From Onchocerca volvulus (Eukaryota; Nematoda; Chromadorea; Rhabditida; Onchocercidae), in NCBI GenBank assembly GCA_000499405.2, contig HG738140.1:11187560-11251559 (forward strand): DNA of 64,000 nucleotides, given 5' to 3'. The notes under the pieces were generated by a model that was not told the origin of the DNA, made no database searches, and worked only from the letters and a program-made list of their open reading frames with translations. Each line of letters opens with the position of its first letter. Within the stretch, counting starts at the first letter, position 1. Shown piece by piece: positions 42,501 to 55,500 of the stretch. The position numbers were made by a program, and so were the translations under genes.

Positions 42501-45500
42501 TGAATCTTCGAGTTTTAAAAGATCAAAAATCAGCAAAGAAATAGCATCGTTTCTTCTCTCGCTCAGGCTTACATCATTACTGCCGCCAGTTGAAATGAAT
42601 TAAATTATTGGCGATGACAAGATAAGATACGGTTTTACTACACCTTGGCTAGAATGACTCGCAGACGGCTGCTTGGCTTTGGCTGCTTGCATTAATCAAT
42701 CTGAACAGAATCTTCCGCTATTAATGAATGAATGCAGCAGACTCGCTCCGAGTCCCCTCCATAGATCATTGTTTGGAAAAAGCTCATTTATGTCCCAAAT
42801 GTGCCATCGCTGATCCTACTGGCCAGTTTCATTGAAATTCCCATCTTGGCCAATATCCCAGAAATTACATCTTGCATTTTTCAACCTCCGCTTTTTTCAG
42901 TCGATTTCTTCTTCATCTACGTCTACTACAAATCTCATGATTTATGTGATTCATGCATCGCTTATATCGATCCGTTATCTTCTGGCGGAAACGAAACTTC
43001 ATGTGAAGATCATCGTTCTTACGTGATTCATCTATCTATCCATTGATCAATCTAGCCGTACTTTATAAATCTTTGAATGCTGATGATCGAACTGATATCA
43101 GAAAATATCTCTCCTTCAGGATTTTCCACATCTATCTGAGAGCAATTATACATGGAAGAATCAGACAAACTAATCATTCGATGAGTGGGGCTGTTATCAT
43201 TATTCAATGATACCTTGTCCCATTGTGGTGGGTCAATGTGTGCATATTTTTAAACGAGAAAATATTATAAAATGAAATTTTGATTTTCACTTCATTTCCT
43301 TTCAAATGAACGCTACTCGATGTCTGTTGTAGATTTGAAAAAAAATAAATACATAATGAAAGTCCAAAATTGAAATTGAAATTTAATCAAACTATGCAAC
43401 TTCTGTAAACAAGAAAAGCAACTTTTTGGATGACATTCCATGAATTCTTATCCAACTTTTATGGTCTCAAAAATGTTATAATAATTTTAAACTATTTCTC
43501 CTTCTCGACTAACATTCAAGAATTGATTTGTTGAAATTTCCTGTAGAAACTCAGAAATTTGCTTATCGACGGATTTTGTTCTACTTTACGAGGATATTTT
43601 TAATAACATATCTAACGGAGTAGATATAGGAAAAAAGGAAAAAAGAACTTTGACTGCAAATTGAAATTAATAGTAGCATTATTAAATAATTATTGTGAGG
43701 AAAAATTTCAGTAGCTGGCCCATTCTTGCACTGAAATTGAACGGAAATTCTATGGAACTATGTAATTTTTGAAAATAATAATTTTTTGAATGACATTCGA
43801 TGAACTCCTTACCAGAAGCATGGAAAATTAATCGTTCTTTGCGAATTTCATTTTCAAAAACACCCTCTGAATTTTTTACTAAATTCGTTCTTGTTTATAG
43901 AAATATTTATGGCAATCACTTCAAGAGATGGCTGTTCTTCTTATCTATTCATCTCCTGTCCTAAAATTTTCTTCTATATCTTAAATTTATAAAAAGTTTA
44001 ATATCTTGAATTTGTACTCATTCAAATTCAGCCTAATTTCATCTTTGTGGTAATTGAAATGTCTATAATGTAACTCGGTGAAAAAAATTACTCGTTTGAG
44101 AGAGACGACAAGCTGATAATATGCAAAATGCGATGCGAGGATGGAAAGGTATGCGATATTTGTATAGGAAACCTATCACTTATAAATGGATACTGATGAA
44201 GTGATATGATAAAGTTTGAAGATATGACTAAATTCTTCTCCTCTGATAAAATCACTCTATCAGAAGGCATGCAGACTTTCTCACTGCTCACATCTCTAGG
44301 CAAGAAGCAATTAGTAGCCAAGATTAATCTTTGTCCTTTTCGTTTTATATCTGTCACTAGTCCATCACATTATGCCAACGAAAGATATCGCTCTACCGCT
44401 TTTGATTATTTTGTTTTTTTGTCATCCCAGAAGTTGGCTATGATCACTTTTCGATTTCTCAAATCTGATGGTGAAAGAGAGGATGGGAAGACATTATTTT
44501 ATACATTCTATTCTCACTCTCATACATCAAAATATTCATTTCTTCATACAGTTTGATCAGACTACGTGATTTACGTGACTCGTTGATGACAAAGTATTTC
44601 TACTTGTCGTCCAGAAGTTCACAATTCATCACTTTCGGGATGAAAGATTAGGGAAATTTACAATACATAAGCATTATTATGGCTGAATTAAACGCCCCAA
44701 TTTACTCATTTTTAGCTTCTTCTAACTCACTTTCCGTTTTATTCTATATCTTTCCGTTTATCCATATATTGTCTGGAAAAGATAAACGATAGTTTTCTCA
44801 TCAAAATGCTACGGAAAATTCACGTGTAAGTGAATTTGGGGAAATTCATAACTTGCTAGAAAATAGGATAGAGCTTTCTATCGATAAGCATTCTACCAAT
44901 TGATTTTACGATAATCAGTTAAATATAGTTTGCGAAATATTGGTAATACGTTTTTATTGAGTTGGTTTTATTGATAATCGTTTTTTTATTTATTGAGTTG
45001 ATAATCAGTCATTTATTGTAACTTAACTTTTTTTCCCCCAAAAAAAATTGCTATGATGAATTGCAGCATATTCTACTCATTACAATACTGTTTTTTTCAA
45101 ATTTTACAGAGATGTAGCACAGTTCGCATGAAGCCACGGCTTACATACATAATACAGTTCACGTGAAGCCATAGTCTTCATACGTGAGAATTGGCCACAG
45201 ATATATGGGGCTACTGAAGATCCAATTTCGCAAATCATAGATGCCCTCGACATATCGTTTTTCAAGGGATGCGAAAAACAGAAAAAAATATTTTCTTATC
45301 CAATGCGCACTTCATCACCTTAGCAAATATTCAAGTGCCGTAAAATGGAAGCATCTTTTCGTCGTGGTCCTTCTGATAGAATCTATAAAAGGAACTTTAC
45401 AACGCTGATTGCCCAAACGATTTCGCAGGTTTTTTCTGTAAGCAGGAAGGATATTATCAACATTTCTATAATCCAAGAGCTTGCAATCATACTTAACAGT

Positions 45501-45836
45501 AGCTGGAAGGACAAGTAATCTAAAAATCGGTCAGTGCAGGAATCAGATAGCAGTGTATGCCGATAAATGTAACTCGTCATCTGCGTGTGTCGCACGCAAA
45601 TGCAAACGAAACTGAGGCACGAATGGGTTGGTTGTATTTGTTTCTCGGCCAAATGAAACTGCTTGCTCTATTTCGATGACACCATTTCAGCAAAATATAC
45701 AATCGCAATAATTATGCATAATATTTCAGAGGGAAGGGATAGGATCGATGGAGGATTGTTGAAAATGTAAAACACCGAATCCCTCCGCTCGTTGTCATTC
45801 ATGTACATCACAAATTCAGATATTTGTTTTGTATGC

Positions 45837-45863
45837 GTGTGTGTGTGTGTGTGTGTGTGTGTG
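45837..45863. repeat. (GT)n microsatellite
   Basis: About 13 GT units followed by a GCATGCATGTGCATGC purine-pyrimidine alternating tail, which continues the alternating pattern to about 45880. Such tracts can adopt Z-DNA; no function is implied by the sequence alone. Confidence 0.95.
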
Positions 45864-46594
45864 CATGCATGTGCATGCTCATGCTCGTGGTTCATCTAAA
45901 ATTTCTTTTCTTTTTTTTGCGTATTTTATTTAACTTGAGAATAGTAAACTGTTAAAACATCGATAGAGGATAGATTTGTTTCACAGATAAACTTTCTATA
46001 CTGGGTCAGCTTTAAAAAGATATACAATTATATGGGAAAAAGGAAAAGGGAAAAATGGGAAAAGCCTTCAAACAAACAAATCAATAAAGCACAAAAGTCT
46101 TAAGGTCCATTTTTTGACACTACAAGCTGCCTTGAATGTGATATTATCCATTTCTTGATTGTTTCATTTAATGATGCGTAGTTTAGAAACGGATGTAGTA
46201 ATCTTAGAGTTCAGTTCGAATAAATATGATCTAAATATATAAAGTGATTAAGAAGATTGAGATCATAAATCTTCCCAGAGATGATAATGATAACACACTA
46301 TGTTTATCAGAATGGCCGAAGTATTTTCGGTTTCCTTAAGAAATAATAATAAATAGATTAGTGATTCTGAATCGGATGTAATTAAATTGGATAAAATGAT
46401 TCAGGAAAATTTCTAATCCTCTGCACTCTACTCTTATCACTTATCTGTCATTCAAAAAAGCCATTTCATATTCAATCATCTTTAATTCATTAGCGTGTAC
46501 AGACATTGTATTTGCGCGATGGATGCTTCAATGAATTGCTTTTAAAGTTTCGTAAATTCTAAATTATTAAAATTATTATAGCAATTTGATCACG

Positions 46595-49500
46595 ATGGAA
46601 GGTATCATAATAATCAATCAGCAGAAGCAACAAGATACGAGGCAGGTAAATACCACCGTAGCTCGTCAACCCTCCAAAAGAGTTAGCCAAGGTTTGTGTG
46701 AAGTATCTTTCAAAATCTTACTCCACTTTAAGGACCAATAAATATCAATGTCATTTTTTGATTGTGATCGTTCTCGGGATGTTATGTTGAACATAGTCCA
46801 CTGAAAAAAAAAAGTTCATTTTGATTATGATTATTATTAAAACTTCCAATATCATTCTATTTTGAATAAATTTTATTCTGATAGTTTCTTTTTCCAGAAA
46901 TTCTGTATATTTTTTGGCTACTTAAAGAGATTGTTAAGAAAGAAAAAAATTGCGAAAAAAAAAAAACATGGTATTTAAGTTACGGTGACGTTAAGTTATC
47001 ACAAAATATTTCTAGAGTCATTTTTCATATAATTTATGCAATAATATTCATGTTACAGATCAGGGAAAGTCCATTTTTAAAAGGTAATATTCTATCCTCC
47101 CTATGTCCAGCAATTTCTATATTTCAATTTCCATTATGAGTCGTTTCTGATGTTTATATCTTTTCTTGGCCTATCAAGATATACTTTTTATGCTTGTTTT
47201 AGATTACAGAAACTCAAAATTGTCTTCACACGGAATTTCGCCTTTAATGGATATCCGATAACTTTTTCTTTAATTTTGCTATTCGATATATCTAGTGATC
47301 GAAGCGGCAAAAGGCAAAAAAAATCAAAGAGAAAAGCTATTTATTGTTTCCTGTTCGTATTTATTCCAAATACAAATGACATGAGAACTTTGAAGAAAGA
47401 CTCGCTTCTCCTTTGACCTTTGATTTCGAAGTTTGTCAAACATTACGAAAGAATTTTGAAGTTATGAAAAAAAACATAAAAAGTCACAGAAAATACCAGA
47501 AAGGGAATGTGCAGGTTTCAATTGTAGAGCTGAAGTATAATCGGATGCAAGAATTGCATTCCACGGCCGCGACTTCTCTCTTCAATTCGGCGGGCAAAAT
47601 TTATCTGAAAAATTGGCTGGAACGAATCATCTTCATTTTTTTTTTTTTCCTTAAAGATATGAGTAGGAGAGATCGGATTGTGATTTCCCCTTGATTAGTT
47701 TTTAATGTTTTGAAATCGGTGTTTTTACAATACTCGAATTTCTAGCCAAACATAAGTCAGTTATTTTTGCGCTTTCCTCTTATGATCGGTGATACCTAGC
47801 ATTTATTATTGAATGTTGACGAGATAGACATCATATTTAACTTGAATACCACTCGCTGACACGCAATTTCCATAGATAGTAAGCGCAGCATTGCTTGTGA
47901 CGATTTATAGATGTTGGGGTACTTTCCCACTGGCATTGCTATCTTATCAATCATCTCGACAACGACATCTGCTACGTCATTCATTTGAAGAAAATTGATG
48001 TGATAGTGAAATGATACTTATCGCATCTTTCACTTCACGGTATCTTTGACGCATTATCTTCAGTTCATTCCATTCACTCCAGATCTATTCATTTCTTAAT
48101 ACATTCAATTTCTCTAATGTTTCATTCATTATATAAATATTATTCGCTATGAATACAAATCATTTGTGAAAGTTGAAACGTTAAGTTAATTGTTCCTAAT
48201 TAAATATTTGTGTTATGTATATCTTCCATCGAAAATTCTGAGTTATAAAGAACTTAGATTTAAATGACTGAATATAACTTGAACCCTTGACCGATGTAAT
48301 TAGATTCTTCTCACAAATTTGACATTATCTCTTCTTCCATCTTGAACTCGAAATATATCATTCATCTCTGCGCTGTGGAAGAGAAGAAAATCAACAAAGA
48401 AACTGGAAGAGTAGATTTTTAGAAAAATATAATCTATTCATGCCGCTATTACAAAATTCCTTATAATTGATAATTCCAATTTTTGGGAATTTAGGGACAA
48501 CAGGAGTAGTTTTTCGAATATTATACTTTTGGCTGGCAACTATCATCGATAATTTCTAACAGCTAGAAATAATTTTTCGAGCGAAATAAACAATTTGAAA
48601 AATGACTAAGTGCGGAATAATTTCGAAGTCCATTTGGTTTTTAAATGTTCAAAGTAATATCAACTTGATATGGATGAAACAGAACATAATTTGACCAATT
48701 TGTCGATCTCAGTGGATGTAGTTATCGATATCTTTGGGATTTTAAAGGATGGCGTTAGCTAATGTGATAGTTAATAAAAACGTCCGACGATTGTATTATT
48801 CAAATTAACTGTTGTTGAGGAAATCAAAATCGAAATTCATTATTTGAGATTGAATGATTTCATTAATTAACTGATGCTGATCAATCAAATTGCATGCAGT
48901 TAGTTCTTATCAGAACACTGTTCGGATTGCTTTTGATGTCTAGTATCTCAACGATAATAGTATCAGAATTCATTTTGTCATTTGCTCTACAATTAATTTG
49001 TTTCAGTCTCTAAGAAAGTTTTCCATTAGTGGTTTGCGTTATTTATGATATGGAATTTAGATAACATAATTATTAGTTTTCGATAATCGCAATAGTGATA
49101 ATGATAACGATAAAACAGTTTATATTTTGCTTCTAAATTATATATGGATAAAAAATTGTCCAAGAAATAGAAAAATTTGACGTTCATTACAAATCTAATC
49201 AAATAAATTATAAAGTAGTGTCATAAGTCAAACCTGATAATGTCATATGATCATCAAAATATATACGAATTATTATTTCCGATACTTTTTTTTTTCGAAA
49301 TTTTATCTATTCATTCAGAACTACTAGAATTTAGAATAAACTTCTTTCTCATCTGAATAAAGATTTCCATAGAAAAATGAAGATTCTGAAGGCAAAATTG
49401 CAGGTCATGCGGATGAATTGTTGGATTATAGCAGTTCCAATCGATTAACTGTTACCCGACCCGAAAAAAAACTGGACAATTATTCATTTCTTGGACAAAT

Positions 49501-52500
49501 TTCCGCTATCAAAAACAGGTGCGCATTAATTTTGTATGGAAATTGTTTTTTTTTTTTATTTAGTTCTGGGAAAATTTATGAAGCAGACAGTGGAAATAGA
49601 TTATTTTGTTCTAGAACGACTTTTTTTTTGAAAAATTTAAAAGATTGGAACATGAGCCGAAGCAGAATTTACGATCATCTTTCGCTTATAATCACAAGCT
49701 TTGTTTTAAATGAATTATCAAAAGTGAGCATACATAATTACTTCAATGAATTCGCCCGATTTTGGAAGAAAAAAGTTAACAGTATAATGATATCTATTGA
49801 TAACAAAAAATCATAAGCAATTTTGAAATAAATATTGGATAAAAAATGGCCCTCAGACATTTTAAGATAGATTTCGAACATCAGTTTTAATTTTACAGTT
49901 CAATGTTTGAATTTGAGCATTCATTTGAAAATGTCGCTTTTGCATAAAATTTTAAAATTGTCAAGATTATTGATTTTTCTGGAGCATCATATGAATTTCT
50001 GCATTATTTATAAAGCAAGGTCTGATTTTATGTCTGTTTTCTTCCAATTTAAGTAAATTTATGGAATGGCTAAATCGAGTTTTCTGAGAGTTGTTACTTC
50101 GTTTTCAATTATTGTTTATTTGGTTTAGAAATCGTTACTCCATTTTCAGTCGTTTTTTTTTATTTGGAATTGTTCATTTGAGGTTCGAATTTGAATTTTA
50201 CGTCTTACTGATATTTAGAAGAAATGCAAAAATGGTTCGCTCACATTATATAATCTTTAAAGAGTAATTAAAGCAAAATCAATTAGAAAAGCATTGAATA
50301 AGGTACAAGAACTTAAAAACTGAAGTCAACAAATTAGTGGAAAAAGTTGTATAGATCGAACAAAATGAGGCTGTAGATCATTTGGAGGGCAACGTGGAAG
50401 AAAGCAAAGTGGAAAGTGCGTTATAAAGGAAAATAAAATGGAAAAATTAAAAATTCACGTGAAGAGGCAGTAATGAAAATGAGAATGGAAAAAATAATTT
50501 TCGCAGGCTAGTCAAGCAGAAAATGGGAATCATATATTTTGACAGCTATCTAAAAGCAATTTAATAATTAAACAGAAAAAAGAGGATAGAAGAGAATAAG
50601 AGTGAATGGGGTTTCAATGAAATTAGATGAGTTTTAATTATATAAAACAATTCACTGAGAGACAATTATAAGAATGGAATTGTAGCTAAATTAGAAGTAG
50701 CATTAGGAATTTCCTTTTCAATCAAAATATCAGCCACTGAATGATTAAATTTTATTGCATAATATATCGTTAAGGACTAATTTTGTGTGTTAAAACTGAA
50801 GTCCAGTTCAAGAACACCATTAAAATCTCACAGTCATCCTGTGATTGTAATTTATTTCTTGATTTGATTCGATTCGTAATCAGCTAATAAGTTTCATTAA
50901 ATGATGTTACTTACCAAATAAGAGTCGACCATTATGATGGCTTGCTTGTTGCTTTAAAAATATCCAATTTATTCTCATTTTTATTTATATAGATTTTTGA
51001 ATTTAATTCATTCTCATTCTTCCTCGACTGAAAAGAAAAATTTATCAAAATCAGATTTTTAATTGAAAATTAATTTGCTGCAGATTTCATCATTTTGAGG
51101 CAATAAAACAAACAATCGCATTTATTCTTGAAGTTCTTCGATAATGAAAGGAAAAGTTTTTAACTAATTACCAATCCACACGTACATGCATAATTCATAC
51201 AAAGCATAGCTGATTATAATATGTAAACAAATAGAAATAATCCCGCTCGCTTTGGATACCGATCGAGTGTTCATTGTCGAGTGACACTTCTCTTTTACTG
51301 TTCGTTTTATCTTATTTCTCACATTCCTGGTTTCCCTATTTTAAGGTAGTTTATTGTTTTTATCTCTCTCTCGCATCTTAGGAAAATTTGGCTTAGATCC
51401 ACGTCTTTAAATGAGTTGAAATTTCTAAATTTTCTGAGAAATACATGTTTTTTATGACATTTCTCGAGACTGAATCCTTTTTCCATTATCTTCTTTTCGA
51501 GCTGCTATTCATTCCTTTCCCAATGAAAATACAGTAAAATTCAGTAAAAAAGTGATTAAATATTTGTCTCAAAATAGCACTTTTCTTATTCTTACAACGT
51601 TTCTCGAATGGCAAATACTTCATTTCAAGTTTTTATTTCTCTTTAACTTTATGAAGTTTTTCCTTATTCTAAAATTTATTGAATTAAATTTCAGAGATTT
51701 TTTTCTCTTGGTAAAAGCTTTGTCGTTCTTTAACTTTAGTCTAAAATTTAGAGGAAAAATAATTAAAAAGAACATAATTTTTGTTTTTTGATTGATAGTG
51801 CGATGCAATTTAGTACTTAGGATTATTTTTCAAAAGTATAAATGATTTAGAAGTCCTTAGTAGAAATCCCTAGTGAAAATTTCAAAAAATATTCCTCTTC
51901 TTTTGAAAGAAGAGGAATATTTTTTGAAATTTTCATTCAGTGGAAGTCAAGAGAAACGCATGAATAATTGGCCTGCACTGTTCGGTAAGAACCGTAAAAC
52001 GAAAACCTTCAATGTTCAAAAAATCCTCAAATTGGAATTTTGTTTTTAAGATATAAAATAATCAAAACAAGATCATTATTTACAGATTAAATCGGAAGGA
52101 AGCCATTTTTATTTTATGAGCTTAATTTTTGATCTCGTTATGATTTTTTTTTTTGACTTTCGAAAGTTTCATTTAGAATGTAAGTTCGAGATTCAAATAT
52201 TCATTCACAATATTTTTTCTACTGATAATGAAAAATGTTTGCCCTTAGTTGTGCTCAAATCCTCTGTGATATAGAATGGTTTATTTTTTATTTTGAACCA
52301 TCTCCACATTCGAGCACTTAGTATGTGCATTTAGAAGTACTGCTGATTTCCTTTTCTAGGCCCGGAATAGTGATGGATAAGACAAATAGAAAGGGAGCTA
52401 TATCCAAAAGCATGGAATATTATTAATTCCTATTCAAAAACTAATATTATTTTGATATCTTACTACATCAGAAGCATCATGAAATGATTCTCAGATAGCA

Positions 52501-55500
52501 AGGTTGATAATGATTCTGTGAATAGAGCAGTAGTGCATCATCTAGCCAGATATTATTTTACTCTTCAAAAAAAATATTGAACGTTTTGATTGTTAGCTTT
52601 ACCTTGTTTAGTGTATTATTGATTTCATTAGATGCTGTGCCATTCAATCTGAGTACAAGATACATGCAGGAAATTTATCCTTTGATTTCAAATGTTTTTT
52701 TTGCTAAATTTGGATGAAATTATTGATTATATTAGAGAGAAAGTCGAGTTGAAATCTAATAAAGTTCACTATTCTGCCAATTTCCACTTGCATTGGCTTC
52801 ATTTCCTTCACTCAACTTCGAGTGTGTATTTTCGTTCACTTTTGAGATTCGTTCGAATAAATTTCCTTTCTCATCTTTTTTTTTTTTTCAACCAAATTTA
52901 ATTGTTTATTGATTCTCTTTCTTACTTCATGCTTTATTAGTTCAAAATTTCTTTCCAGACCGTTTCAAACATCTGTCAGTTGAGCAGTATTGCAAGTAAG
53001 AACATGACCTCTGGAAAGTCTTCTACTTGTTGCTCGATTTTCCTTTTCCTTCTTCCTTTTTTTCTCTCCATGTTTTTATTCCGTTGTTTTCATTTTTGTT
53101 TCTCCTTAATAAAAGAGATGTTACTTGAATTACAAGTTATTTTATAAGTTCCTGCCGTTTTCTCATTTTTGAGATAAGTCGATTTGACGACTGTTTATAC
53201 TAGCTTAATAATCTAAATGTTCTATTAGTGATTTTAATTGTTTTTAATGATTTCTTCAATCCTTGAATTTAACATTGCATCTAGGTATTGATTATCGAAT
53301 AAAATGTTTGTCATCTTCAATCCCCTTTTGCAATTATCAAATTCCATGGAATAATTTATATTGATATGTGGAGTCTGATTTTAATTAACTCGATGGGTTC
53401 TAGTCATGCTATAATCTAACCCAAATCGAAAATACATACATTTATTCATTAGATGATTACGATTGCAGCTATGGAATAAATGAACAGAGGAGATCAGTTC
53501 TTTTATATAATTTAATGAGAATTTTAATTAGCCTTACACTCTCTTCATGACCACTAGATTTTACCGGTAAATTCCTTCTGTCTGGGGAAGCTAAGATTAC
53601 AACCCCATGAGAAATCATTAGAGCATAAGAATTTTACATTAAATTGGTCGAGTGTCAGAGAAGGACTGCATTGTGCTCATTCATTTCATTGTACTGCAAA
53701 TGAATTCCCATCAAATTGCCTCAATAAAAGAAACGAAAAAGAGGGGAAAAGGAAAAGGAATTTTCTTCTATGCATCCATCCAATTGCCATTTGTGTTCGT
53801 TCACTTGCATTTCGATTACTTTTTTCTTTAATACTTTCAATGCTAATTAAAATTACTTTCTTTTGAAGCAGTTTGAACTTATATTCATTCATTCCTTTTT
53901 TAGATTAGATTATACTCAAAATATACCTTCTTTCATCTTTATATTAAATAGAATATAAAGATTGAGAGAGGATATGGTTTGAGATTTCTTGCCTTTTTCA
54001 TGTACCCTTATTTGTTGAGGTTTTCGTCTCGGAAAATCTTTGTAAATTTGTAGTTGCTGTGATAACATTTAAAGTTTTATTATGACAACAATATTCAAAA
54101 TATCAAAATATTTGATAAGAAAAAATTAAAATAAGAAATAGTTGAAATTATATTTTTAACAGCGCTTCGTAAATCTTTAGAGTTTAGTAAACGTTTTGTT
54201 AATTATGATAATTTTAGATAATCGATGTCTTACAGAAATCTAAGTGATACATTAAAAGGAAAGTTGATTCTTTCGGTAGATTGATTCATAAATTTCATTT
54301 GTGATCAACACAATATAGGTAATCGTACTTGATCGAATTACAATCATGTTAAGATATTACTGAGAAAGTTTAATTAGACGAAGGCTACAGAGAGTGAGTG
54401 ACAATAGACTGGTTGATAGTATCGGGATTTCGACATGAACATTATTACAAATTTCTGCGAGGCGAAGTGAGTGTATAAGGGAGATTAACGATCAATATGG
54501 CATTACATAGCCTGAGAACATTGAATATTTCAGCTTGCATGCGTACATACATTCAATAGTAGCCTCACATTTTTCTTTTTTTTTTGTTCCCCCTTCACAT
54601 CGTATCAGAGCTGCCTTATTTATTGGATTGTTGATATGTATCATTTGATATTGAAAGCAACTCTGACTGCAGCTAGTTCATTTTGATTATAATTTTTATT
54701 TGAATGTTTATGATTTTCATTTTCATTCACTGGGAACATATTCTGTAAATGAAAAATACTCTTTGAAATGTACCACCTGTGTAATTCATCAGCCTCTCTA
54801 CTAATTTATATGATAATGAATCATTCATGATAAGAATGTACGTTCTCATGATTAATTATAATCTGTACAGCCTATCAAAGCAACACAACTTATGATATTT
54901 GCAAAAATGACAACACTATCATAGTTGGGTAATTTTGTTAGCCTAGGACTATGATTACTAAGAATATCTATGAGACGAAAGATAATGCCAATGGTTGTCT
55001 CGGTTACAGCTAATATGCATTGCTAAATCAGATAGAGTTAATCAGAGACAATTCAAATATAGCAAAGAAGGCAATCAAACTCACTTATATCGTGGACAGC
55101 ATAGAGATTGAAGCCTTAGATTGGAATGTTTACATATATAGTTATGAATGAAGGCTTAATTCGAAAAAGTGATTTAAATTGAAGAAAAAGATTATTTGAA
55201 AAATAAAATAAATTTGCGGAGTAGAATTTTCCAGTTTTAATATTCTTTTATTCGGAAACAAATCTGCAAAAAAGTGAGGAAAAAGAACAAAATAGAGAGA
55301 ATAGAGTTTATGTCATATCTGTTCATCATTTGGAACGAATGCTGTTTACACTGGAACAGATGATCAAAATTATCGACCATTTAGAATATTCTGAAACCTG
55401 CTTTTCTTCATTTTTTCTTGTTTCGTTGAGTTTTCATTTCTGTTCTTTTATCGATTAAACAACTGCACACTACTATTTTTTACTTAGAGTGGTTTTTTTC

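Larger units (their letters stand above)
38400..46580. other. Eight kilobases without a supported gene
   Basis: No recognisable coding exon on either strand. It holds three near-perfect or perfect hairpins or dyads (two listed here), a GT microsatellite, and a weak, diverged direct duplication of about 85 bases at 43378-43460 and 43738-43830. Frames of up to 116 codons, as at 44206-44556, overlap equally long frames on the other strand and lack splice borders or family features. It may be upstream regulatory DNA for the gene starting at 46595. Confidence 0.5.

Noticed and set aside
42801..43046. 81-codon plus-strand frame
   Set aside because: Two equally open plus-strand frames overlap here and none has splice borders or protein-like features beyond composition.
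44088..44556. Overlapping 89- and 116-codon frames on opposite strands
   Set aside because: Neither has a recognisable domain, clean splice borders or a leader acceptor; each explains the other as a shadow.
49519..49816. Extension of the 49404 exon to the frame stop at 49816
   Set aside because: After the AG|GTGCGC donor at 49518 the frame turns Phe-rich through T runs, which looks like intron; the donor also gives the right phase for the exon at 61781.
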